Below, piece by piece: positions 1 to 5,924 of a stretch of DNA of 7,049 nt. A model generated the notes under the pieces. It ran no database searches, had not been told where the DNA came from, and saw nothing but the letters and a program-made list of their open reading frames with translations. Numbering within the stretch: position 1 is the first letter of the stretch; the number at the start of each line of letters is the position of its first letter. Origin of the DNA: Fidelibacterota bacterium (GTDB lineage: Bacteria; Fidelibacterota; Fidelibacteria; Fidelibacterales; Fidelibacteraceae); NCBI GenBank assembly GCA_029931905.1, contig JAOZRH010000108.1, forward strand, positions 1 through 7,049, in the 5' to 3' direction. Both the position numbers and the translations under genes were made by a program.

Positions 1-251
1 TAATGGATTCGACAAAAAGATTCTTTCCCATCAATATTTTTACTACTTGTTACAAAAAAACTAAGATAATGTAATTTCTTACATTTACTACAAAACTTAA
101 TATTTAATTCATAAAATAAATTTAAAACATCATCAATATCACAATCAAATAGTTCAGCAACTTGATGATATTTTGGTCTTTCAATTAATAAATATATTTG
201 AATTAAAAATCTTTTTTTCTCGCTAATTGATTTCAAATTGTAAAAATCTTG
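1..251 (-). pseudogene. Intron-encoded homing endonuclease, N-terminal fragment; no clear start, possibly frameshifted
   Basis: One minus-strand frame stays open from just after a TGA (254-252) to the window edge, more than 80 codons, although it lacks an ATG; the first plausible start is TTG at 236. The product resembles residues about 25-95 of the endonuclease in the helicase intron: both have a helical stretch (VAELFDCDIDDVLNLFYELN here, a matching segment there) followed by a cysteine-bearing turn (IKFCSKCKK here, LKYCSYHKR there). The HNH domain itself would lie beyond the left edge. An ATG at 262 opens a different frame that stops after nine codons; adding one T to the run of five Ts near 242-246 would join it to the long frame. 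The gene could therefore be a frameshifted relic, or be started from TTG. No Shine-Dalgarno sequence is visible before either start. Confidence 0.6.
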
Positions 252-277
252 TCAAACTTCATTTTTGTCAAACTTCA
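249..277. repeat. Imperfect tandem repeat, 13-bp units at 16-bp spacing
   Basis: The 13 bases at 249-261 (plus strand TTGTCAAACTTCA) recur exactly at 265-277. The repeat sits between the P8 5' strand of the portal intron and the endonuclease frame. The 16-base period is not a multiple of three, so a duplication here would shift any frame running through it. It may mark the junction where the endonuclease cassette entered the intron. Confidence 0.85.
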
Positions 278-325
278 GTTTTTAAAACTGTTTCCCATTT
301 CCACTCACTTGAGTGTACTCCCGTT

Positions 326-376
326 AGGGATAGTCGTTGCACGTTCCTATTTCTAGGCTTCGCTCAGGATTGTCTG
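326..376 (-). repeat. 51-bp exact repeat (copy 1): conserved group I intron core
   Basis: This segment is identical base for base to 4479-4529 and has the same orientation. It covers the 3' strand of P4, P6/P6a with a GAAA loop, and the 5' strand of P7. The identity ends at once on both sides (positions 325 and 377 differ from 4478 and 4530). It reflects the shared catalytic core of two sibling introns, not an insertion sequence. Confidence 0.95.
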
Positions 377-448
377 TTCTAGAGTTTCCCTGAGTTAGAG
401 AAATTTTTCAATGCATATTGCTACACAAAGCGACTAAAAGTTAATCGG

Positions 449-1838
449 ATAGCAATTTTGGTATCGATTTAAAGGAATTTAAATCTTCTAAAGTTACACG
501 AGTATTGTACAGCTCACGTTTAAGCTTCTGTATCTGAGCTGCATGCATCTGTGTATTACCAACATCGATTGTCCATTTTCTAACTAAAGCTGCGCGACTA
601 AGTTTAGCAATAATATTAGACAATTGAGATAAGATGTATAATTTTGCTGGTAATACCAAAGGATCTACAATCGATTCTCCATAAGGATAATTATCAATAG
701 AAGGTATATTAAAGTGTACAATATCTTCAGGACTAATAAAACGTATTTTTAATCTTTGATATTTTCTTTTTTTATCTAATCCTTGTTCTACAATAATTCT
801 TCTAAATACTTGATATGCATCATCATCAAGATTTTTTAATACTTGATCTATTTGTTGGTCAACATCAGATGACCCCTGATTTTTCAGGACTTTTTTAATC
901 ATATAAGCTACAAGTTTATTTATAAGCTCATTATGATCAACAGTTGTGTATTTAGATAGAGAAGAAACTCTACCTACAGTTTGTGATAGTACTTTAGATA
1001 TATCTGTTACGGAACCATAATCAGTAGTGTATTTTTGTATATGTAAGTATCCTAAAACTGTTCCGTAATCATTCTCGAGGATTATAATACAATTTGGAGC
1101 ATGAACTCTAAGTAATGTGTTCATGAATTCATACTTTTCTCCATCCTCGATGGTTGAAGAAGTTGGTACATCGTCTTCTTCAACAATTAATAGATTAGCT
1201 AATTTATCAAGAATTGAATCTAAACGATTTTCTAAAACATTTTTGTTTAAATTCTTTTCAATTTCTTCTACTTCTCTTAAAATATTTTTTGATTCATTAA
1301 GTGCTAAAACATCAGAAACTTTAATTTTTTTTGCTTCTTTTTCAACTTGAACTGTTTCAATAAAACAATCGCCGTAAAGAAGAAACAAAGGTAAAATACG
1401 TGTTTTTAACTTATGTATTAGTTTATAGTTTTTAAGTATTTTTTCTACATACTTTTTTTGATTTTTATTTTTTTGTTGATCGTCAGTATCTTTTGTTGTT
1501 GGTTTTAATAAAATACATTTTCCGTCTACAGGATTTTTTTGAAGTATATTTGCTATGTAGACTCTGATAATTCTTTTTATGATTGGAACGGCGCGATTCA
1601 GTTCTTCATATACACCGTATCGTTGTATTCTTTCGTATGGAATTGAAATATTATCAAAAAGCTTATTAACTTCATCTAAATCAGCATTATCTACAAGTGA
1701 ATCAAAAACAGAACCTGCTAAATCCTCAGTAGACGTCTTATCTAATTCGTTTTTTGGAATATTAGAAAAAATACCTTCAATTCTTTGATCTATTTGTTCT
1801 AAATCTTGATCACCAGAAATATTACTAAATAATGGCAT
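449..1838 (-). CDS. Portal vertex protein (T4 gp20-like), exon 1
   Basis: This encodes the first 463 residues of a phage portal protein, the ring at the capsid vertex through which DNA is packaged and to which the tail joins. The assignment rests on overall resemblance to the myovirus gp20 family: an N-terminal RYGVYEELNRAVPIIKRII segment, a central beta-rich part, and a C-terminal run SRAALVRKWTIDVGNTQM followed by a long basic helix, matching the gp20 region around VDTGNLP. The start is ATG at 1838, with AGAGG nine bases upstream; that ribosome site overlaps the stop codon of the preceding gene (1847-1845), so the two are probably translationally coupled. The open frame ends at TAA 443-441, but P1 pairing puts the 5' splice site after base 449, the first base of a codon. 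The last codons before the TAA are therefore intronic. The rest of the portal lies beyond the left edge. Expected family length is about 500-550 residues, so a short 3' exon is likely. Confidence 0.8.
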
Positions 1839-1844
1839 AAACGT

Positions 1845-2249
1845 CTACCTCTTGAGAAGATAAATTATATGTAGAATTAGACCGTCTTGTGTATAATAAG
1901 ATAGTAACTTATTTAAAACACTTTTCGATAGCGTTCGAAATATTTCTTTCGAACTACGTTTGATTAATTTGTTGTATTTTTCATTGTATAAATCTATTGC
2001 ATTCGTTTTTGAATTTGGATCAATATCATGTTGTTTTTGAAGTTTTATAATTTGATCTGAAAGAATAATAGCTTTATATTCTTCAATGAGGTTTTCTAAA
2101 ATATGCGAAACTACAAGAAATTCGTCTTTTGATATTATAGATTGTTCCTTTTTTCTTGGTTTTACAATACCATATATTGTAGCTATTAAGGTAACAATTA
2201 TTATCAAAAGATAATATATTAACAACTCTGGATTTAGGTAATCCACCAT
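1845..2249 (-). CDS. Small protein with N-terminal membrane segment, function unknown
   Basis: This 134-residue protein is not recognised. Residues about 9-28 form a strongly hydrophobic helix (LLIYYLLIIIVTLIATIYGI) followed at once by the basic KPRKK, as in a single-pass protein with its C-terminal part in the cytoplasm. The remainder is charged and probably helical, rich in Lys, Ile and Leu. It sits directly upstream of the portal gene: its TAG stop lies within the portal ribosome site, six bases before the portal ATG, so the two are likely one translational unit and the protein could act in head assembly or membrane association; that is only inference. The start at 2249 is odd: there is no Shine-Dalgarno sequence, and a terminator hairpin ends 16 bases upstream. 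An in-frame TAA two codons upstream rules out a longer protein. Confidence 0.7.
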   Translation of the reverse strand: MVDYLNPELLIYYLLIIIVTLIATIYGIVKPRKKEQSIISKDEFLVVSHILENLIEEYKAIILSDQIIKLQKQHDIDPNSKTNAIDLYNEKYNKLIKRSSKEIFRTLSKSVLNKLLSYYTQDGLILHIIYLLKR

Positions 2250-2265
2250 ACATTAAAAAGAAATC

Positions 2266-2294
2266 AAAAGAGTGGGTATTTTTCCCACTCTTTT
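2266..2294 (-). terminator. Rho-independent terminator after the 81-residue gene
   Basis: A perfect 11-bp stem (2294-2284 with 2276-2266) closes a 7-base loop. On the minus strand it is followed by a T-rich tract (GATTTCTTTTT). It begins three bases after the stop codon of the 81-residue gene. The next gene starts so soon after it, with no room for a promoter, that some read-through must occur. The symmetric A and T ends mean it could also work on plus-strand transcripts. Confidence 0.85.
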
Positions 2295-2297
2295 AAC

Positions 2298-2543
2298 TTA
2301 GTCATCAAGAGCTTCCAAGGCTTGATCAAGAGCTTCCTCATCTAAATTCTCAAGATCTTCCTCAAGTTCGTAACCCTCAGAAATAAACATCTGACGAATT
2401 ACATCATCAACACCGTTTTCACATTCAGATATGATTGAATCTTTTTTAAGATCCTGCTCTAAGTTTTCCATAAAAAGATTAATTCCTCTTTCATAACCTG
2501 AATCAACTGCTTCATTTACGAGATCGATAAATTCACGAATCAT
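2298..2543 (-). CDS. Small acidic protein, function unknown
   Basis: This encodes 81 residues starting MIREFIDLVNEAV. The start is ATG at 2543 because GGAGGA (2556-2551) stands seven bases before it, the best ribosome site in the window; a longer frame from TTG at 2558 would read straight through that site and is unlikely. The N-terminal half looks helical and amphipathic. The C-terminal 25 residues are very acidic (ELEEDLENLDEEALDQALEALDD) with almost no basic residues. Size, acidic tail and closeness to the portal gene recall small prohead core proteins such as T4 gp67, but I see no clear sequence match, so this is only a suggestion. It could equally be a DNA-mimic or regulatory protein. 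It is flanked by terminators on both sides (2611-2645 and 2266-2294), so it may be a separate short transcript from a promoter in 2559-2610. Confidence 0.75.
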   Translation of the reverse strand: MIREFIDLVNEAVDSGYERGINLFMENLEQDLKKDSIISECENGVDDVIRQMFISEGYELEEDLENLDEEALDQALEALDD

Positions 2544-2550
2544 TATTAAT

Positions 2551-2556
2551 TCCTCC
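2551..2556 (-). promoter_or_regulatory. Strong ribosome binding site fixing the start of the 81-residue gene
   Basis: GGAGGA on the minus strand lies seven bases before ATG 2543. It is the only full Shine-Dalgarno match in the window, which argues for high translation of the acidic protein and against the upstream TTG start. Confidence 0.85.
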
Positions 2557-2610
2557 AAAGTTTAATTTTAAAGATTTCAAAAAGTTTTCTGATGTTTCTA
2601 ACACTTTCTT

Positions 2611-2645
2611 AAAAAAACACGGGGAAAATTTTCAGTATTTTCCCC
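2611..2645 (-). terminator. Rho-independent terminator after the helicase gene
   Basis: An 8-bp stem (GGGGAAAA at 2645-2638 with TTTTCCCC at 2628-2621) has a 9-base loop and is followed on the minus strand by GTGTTTTTTT. It is the second hairpin downstream of the helicase stop codon and the one with a proper T tract. Confidence 0.85.
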
Positions 2646-2666
2646 ATTACAAAGTAAGTAATGCGT

Positions 2667-2697
2667 AAAGGGGTTGAATTTTTTTGTCAACCCCTTT
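2667..2697 (-). other. Stable hairpin just after the helicase stop codon
   Basis: A perfect 11-bp stem (2697-2687 with 2677-2667) closes a 9-base loop, AAAGGGGTTGA against TCAACCCCTTT. It starts nine bases after the helicase stop codon. On the minus strand no T run follows, so it is not a standard terminator. It may protect the 3' end of the helicase message after exonuclease trimming, or strengthen the terminator 22 bases downstream. Confidence 0.7.
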
Positions 2698-2706
2698 GTC
2701 ACAAAG

Positions 2707-3327
2707 TTAAAAAGGTATTTCGTTTAAACTACCAATTTGTTCTAAATCATCTGTAATTACATCGTCAGAAACATAAGAAGAAATAATCATATTAGCAAGA
2801 AGATCAATATCGTTTTCAAGTTTCTTGCTGTTTTCTTCAATAGCTTTAACATCATTAAGATATTCTTCTATAGAATTGTAAATTTTTAAATTATCGTTAC
2901 AAAATAATAAAAAGACACTCATGTCTTTACGTGATTCTTTACTTTTAGTTATTTTTAATTCAAATGGCAAAAGATTTTCTGATAATGAATCTTTTGCATT
3001 CATAATCGTCGGATCAATACCATTTTTTAATTCTTCATGACTGAAAATATGTTCTTTAACTGGGGAAGAAAATAGATCCAAGTCAGCTCTTAATCTTGCC
3101 ATATAAATATAATCAGCATAACGAACTTTCTTAATTGAATCACCTACTTGTGAATTATTTAGAGCAACTGCAACATTTTCAGATTCTCTTTTATTTTGTG
3201 TTGCTGTAATTATTGGAATTTTATATTGACGAGAAAGTGAACGAAGTTCTTGAACTATCTGACCTTGGGCGTTATAATCCTCATAACTTCCATAACGTTG
3301 AATCGTAGGGCTCATAACATCTATGTA
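2707..3327 (-). CDS. DnaB/gp41-like replicative helicase, exon 2
   Basis: This encodes the C-terminal 206 residues of the helicase. After splicing it starts at Tyr399 and restores Walker B, reading AVVD-YIDVM across the junction. Further helicase motifs follow in the expected order: IPIITATQN, the motif 3 strand ending in the sensing Gln; a segment QVGDSIKKVRYADYIYMARL, matching the DnaB region that carries the bias against nonproductive hydrolysis and the loop; and FELKITKSKESRKD, a basic strand like the DnaB KNRxGP region. A charged, low-complexity tail ends in NEIPF. The frame also has an ATG at 3330, but that ATG is the last bases of the intron, so it is unlikely to be the normal start, and no ribosome site precedes it. 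Two hairpins lie immediately downstream. Confidence 0.85.
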   Translation of the reverse strand, partial: YIDVMSPTIQRYGSYEDYNAQGQIVQELRSLSRQYKIPIITATQNKRESENVAVALNNSQVGDSIKKVRYADYIYMARLRADLDLFSSPVKEHIFSHEELKNGIDPTIMNAKDSLSENLLPFELKITKSKESRKDMSVFLLFCNDNLKIYNSIEEYLNDVKAIEENSKKLENDIDLLANMIISSYVSDDVITDDLEQIGSLNEIPF

Positions 3328-3406
3328 CATTTATGTTTTAGGGGATTCGCTAAATCCCCTCTGAATATTACTATTCAGATCAGACTATATCTTCAATTCT
3401 TTTTTA

Positions 3407-4429
3407 TTATTTTTTACATCTTAAATCATTATACCCACAATCAGGTAATTTATGAACTTCTTTGTGACATTTTTTGCAGAGAGTTATACAATTATCAATA
3501 TCAGCAGATTCTATTGGATTTTTTTCAACTCCTGTAATGTGATGACAATGTAAACTCTCTGTGGAACCACATTTTTGACAAGTCCAACTATCTCTTTCTA
3601 AAACCATCTTCCGAAGAGATGGTTGAACTTCTCTTGATGTTGCTGGTTTAAATCCTTTAGGATAATATTTTCGCCCATATGTTGGACAAAGTTTCTTACA
3701 ATCATCAGAACAATATAAACGATTTTCATACCCTAAAGTTTTTGTTTTTCCATATATTGCTTTTAATCTCATTCTTACTTGAAGATTTGTTGGATTAAAC
3801 CAACGCCCACAATATGTACATTTAATTTGAACTAATTTCGGATTATTTGGATCAACTTGTATTTCTTCATATTTTTTTATTAATTTATAATATTTACTAT
3901 AAATTGACATTCTTTTTCTATCATACTCACGAAAATTCTTTTTATACTTTTCACGATTTTTGTAATATTTTTTTCTATTCGATGTTTTAGTAATTTTCTT
4001 GAATTTTTCAGGATTATTTTTTCTCCATTTTTCAACATAACTATTTGATTTTTCTCTATTCTTTATTCGCCAATTTTTCCAATATTCACGAAATTCGTCT
4101 TTTCTTGCAATTCTTCTTTCTTTTTGACAAATTTTATCTGCAATATCACATCTTGTTTTTAATCTATCAATATTTGAATTATCTGTCTTAAACAAATTTC
4201 TTGATTCAACACGTTTGTGATATGAACAATATTTTAAATTTTTGCTTTCAAAATAAGATATTATCTCATATATAGAAATTTTAAATATTGTTTTAAAATT
4301 TTTATAAGTAAATCCAGAGTCATAGAGAAATTTTAAATATAATTCTTGTTCTTCTAAATTATTTAATTCAATAAAATAATTATAGATTTGTTTTGCTAAC
4401 TTTGGTCTTATTTTCATTACATATATCAC
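3407..4429 (-). CDS. HNH homing endonuclease encoded in the helicase intron
   Basis: This protein is expected to cut intron-free copies of the helicase gene so that repair copies the intron into them. It is 340 residues from GTG 4429, or 336 from ATG 4417; neither has a normal ribosome site. Parts in order: an N-terminal helical domain (about 10-95) related to the fragment in the portal intron; a very basic middle (about 105-185) with W/Y-K-N-R-E-K repeats, probably gripping DNA; a first zinc site (C204, C207, C240, C244); then the HNH domain at the C terminus. The HNH domain has CQKCG (C284, C287), HCHHI (H296, H297), N313 and CKKCH (C318, C321, H322), with a further H326, so all key residues are present and the enzyme looks active. 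It lies inside the P8 loop and ends eight bases before the 3' strand of P8. Confidence 0.92.
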   Translation of the reverse strand: MIYVMKIRPKLAKQIYNYFIELNNLEEQELYLKFLYDSGFTYKNFKTIFKISIYEIISYFESKNLKYCSYHKRVESRNLFKTDNSNIDRLKTRCDIADKICQKERRIARKDEFREYWKNWRIKNREKSNSYVEKWRKNNPEKFKKITKTSNRKKYYKNREKYKKNFREYDRKRMSIYSKYYKLIKKYEEIQVDPNNPKLVQIKCTYCGRWFNPTNLQVRMRLKAIYGKTKTLGYENRLYCSDDCKKLCPTYGRKYYPKGFKPATSREVQPSLRKMVLERDSWTCQKCGSTESLHCHHITGVEKNPIESADIDNCITLCKKCHKEVHKLPDCGYNDLRCKK

Positions 4430-4478
4430 TTATTCTTGAATTGTTCCTCGTTTCGGATCGCTTAATCCTACTCCCATA

Positions 4479-4529
4479 AGGGATAGTCGTTGCACGTTCC
4501 TATTTCTAGGCTTCGCTCAGGATTGTCTG
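4479..4529 (-). repeat. 51-bp exact repeat (copy 2): conserved group I intron core
   Basis: This is the partner of 326-376, in the same orientation and without mismatch. It spans the 3' strand of P4, P6/P6a and the 5' strand of P7 of the helicase intron. Two copies about 4.15 kb apart could also recombine and delete the region between the two introns. Confidence 0.95.
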
Positions 4530-4584
4530 AATAATTTATTCAGAGGTTCCCTGAATTAGAGGAATTTAAGGTCAACTATTTCAA

Positions 4585-5778
4585 ATCGACCACAGCCATC
4601 TTCACTTTATAACCATCAACTGCTATCTGATCTATAAACCTTCCTAAATCAGCTGGTGAAAAAGTATTCTCACTACAATGTTTTAATACAATTCCAACTT
4701 TTTCATTTGTTGTTTTAAGTACACTTGTATAAATTACATTTAGAAAAATTGCTTGAATTTTTTCTTCTACTGTAGATTTACTTGTTTCTTCATCAGAATC
4801 TATTTTTGTTAGTTCATAAGATTTTTTGAAAAGTTTTTTAAGCGTTGAATGTTTGTAATTTCCAAAAATTGATGAAAAACGGCGAAAAAGTTTAAATATA
4901 TCATCTTCCAAAGTTAAGAATAAAATAACTTCATTTTCTTCTAATTCTTCTAGATTATTCTCTATTATAGATCTGGTTAAGTTAACCATAAAGATCGATT
5001 TTCCGTTATTAGAGGGAGCTGAGATTACATGAACTGAAGAAGATTCAAACCCTTCTATTGTTGTATCAAAAATATTATATCCAGTTTGAAGAAAAGAATA
5101 ACCTGATGAGACATATTTGTAAAGATCTTGTGCTAAATGTTTTGCAGAATCCTTATTTGTGAGAACAAAATAATCTTTTTCCTGTTCAACTTTATTTATA
5201 GTTTGTAATTTTGATAAATCATTATATAAGTTAATTACAGTTGTTTTATATTGTTGAACGGCTTCAAAAACAGGAACTGAATCTGACCAAACAGATTCAA
5301 TAAGATTACTATAAAGTGACATGTTTCCTGAAATTGAATTAACTTCATAAAATGCCTGAATGTGGTTTAATAATTTTGATTTTAAAGATCGAAAATCTTC
5401 TAAATGTGTTATTTTATTTTCTATAGCTTTTTGAATTAATTTATTTAATGATAAATCTTGAATGTTGAGATGTTGGAAAACATTTTCATATGTTAAAATA
5501 TTTGATCTTGATTCTCTAATATTCAATAATGAACGAGCTAGTTGAATATTATTTAACGTATTTGGATTATTAAATCTATTTGTTTTGATAATCTTTTCAA
5601 CATCTTTTAAAAATATTTTTATGTAATCAATTGTTTTATTCGAATGTGTTGTACCAAAATCTGCTGGATAAAGTGTTAAATTAATTAAATCAATAAAAAA
5701 TTCATCAGATGTAAATTTGTTAATAAATGCTTTTAATAAATTATTATTATTTTGAACGGCGAGATTATTATTGATCAC
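4585..5778 (-). CDS. DnaB/gp41-like replicative helicase, exon 1
   Basis: This encodes residues 1-398 of the ring helicase that unwinds DNA at the phage replication fork. The RecA-like core begins near residue 230 with TGYNIFDTTIEGF, the typical DnaB entry into the ATPase domain. Walker A is SAPSNNGKS (about 253-261, Lys260), and LTLEDD (about 288-293) holds the catalytic Glu of motif 1a. The exon ends in KMAVVD, the first half of Walker B. Residues 1-225 form a long helical N-terminal part with no match I can name; the spliced product of 604 residues is longer than T4 gp41 (about 475). The start is GTG 5778, since the frame has a TAA a few codons upstream; GGAG stands about 12 bases before it, a rather long spacing. 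Without splicing the frame stops after two intronic codons at TAG 4578-4576. Confidence 0.87.
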
Positions 5779-5809
5779 CCTTTTAAACTTCTCCTTTTTT
5801 AATTTAATG

Positions 5810-5839
5810 AAAAAAGGTGGAGGGAATTACTCCACCACC
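5810..5839 (-). terminator. Rho-independent terminator upstream of the helicase gene
   Basis: A 7-bp stem (GGTGGAG, 5836-5830, with CTCCACC, 5822-5816) and 7-base loop are followed on the minus strand by TTTTTT. An extra GGT just before the stem permits a slipped alternative. It lies only 32 bases before the helicase GTG, leaving no obvious room for a promoter, so helicase transcription probably depends on read-through or on a start between 5840 and 5924. Confidence 0.8.
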
Positions 5840-5924
5840 TTTGGCGAAAAATGAATCACACAAGTCATCTATTTTCGACTCATGGGTAATATTTCTATAT
5901 ATTTTTAGAGTCCAAATTTTTGCC
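5840..5924 (-). other. Short intergenic leader, no gene seen
   Basis: This lies between the stop codon of the unknown gene and the terminator before the helicase. It holds no start codon with a ribosome site and no convincing RNA structure. A weak TTGGAC followed by an AT-rich stretch at about 5883-5912 could be read as a promoter, but the spacing and -10 match are poor. Confidence 0.4.

Larger units (their letters stand above)
1..448 (-). ncRNA. Group I intron (IA2-like) interrupting the portal gene, 5' part; 3' end beyond the window
   Basis: This is a self-splicing intron RNA whose first base is at 448. P1 pairs portal exon bases 456-449 with the internal guide at 424-417, eight pairs in a row ending in U449.G424, the pair expected at a group I 5' splice site. 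Other helices are P3 (398-403 with 291-296), P4 (389-394 with 363-368), a P6a hairpin capped by GAAA, the 5' strand of P7 (330-335), a small hairpin (320-329) and a second perfect 5-bp hairpin (302-315). The 51 bases at 326-376 are identical to the helicase intron. The 3' strand of P7, P9 and the terminal G are not in the window, so the intron must continue past position 1. Between P8 and the edge lies an endonuclease-like reading frame. The class is inferred from close similarity to the T4 td core as I remember it. Confidence 0.88.
3328..4584 (-). ncRNA. Complete group I intron (IA2-like) in the helicase gene, 1257 nt
   Basis: This self-splicing ribozyme is complete. P1 pairs exon bases 4591-4585 (GGUCGAU) with the guide at 4576-4570 (GUUGACC), ending in U4585.G4576, so the intron starts at 4584. 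P3 is 4559-4564 with 4444-4449, P4 is 4550-4555 with 4516-4521, P6a has a GAAA loop, P7 is 4483-4488 with 3383-3388 (GACUAU with AUAGUC), and P8 is 4438-4443 with 3394-3399. P9 (3378-3361, GUAA loop) and P9.1 (3360-3340) follow, and the intron ends in G at 3328. Joining 4585 to 3327 gives GAT-TAC (Asp-Tyr) and restores the helicase frame exactly. The core resembles the T4 td intron as remembered, but the endonuclease gene is in the P8 loop, as in the Bacillus phage SPO1 intron. Confidence 0.95.

Noticed and set aside
917..924. T4 late-promoter-like TATAAATA on the minus strand (also at 5193-5200)
   Set aside because: Both copies lie deep inside coding sequence, far from any start, and such a word is common in AT-rich DNA.
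1117..1350. Open frames on the plus strand (here and at 1579-1788, 3250-3537, 5817-5999)
   Set aside because: They lie opposite well-supported minus-strand genes or intron sequence, have low-complexity products and no ribosome sites.
3270..3310. Shared IQRYGxYE segment in helicase exon 2 and in the portal N terminus
   Set aside because: Each fits its own family locally, the DNA differs and the similarity does not extend, so I treat it as chance.
3328..3330. ATG at 3330 as the start of a separate 207-residue protein
   Set aside because: The ATG is made of the last bases of the intron, has no ribosome site, and the P1, P7 and terminal G evidence joins this frame to exon 1 across Walker B.
3340..3360. 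Hairpin AGGGGATT/AATCCCCT as a terminator
   Set aside because: It is P9.1 of the intron, is followed on the minus strand by AAAACAT and not by a T tract.
3407..4584. Intein rather than intron in the helicase
   Set aside because: The frame is not continuous with the helicase: exon 1 meets a stop two codons in, and RNA helices of a group I intron flank the endonuclease.
449..5778. Alternative genetic code with TAG read as an amino acid
   Set aside because: TAG ends the 134-residue gene at a sensible place overlapping the portal ribosome site, and no gene has internal TAG codons that would need reading through.
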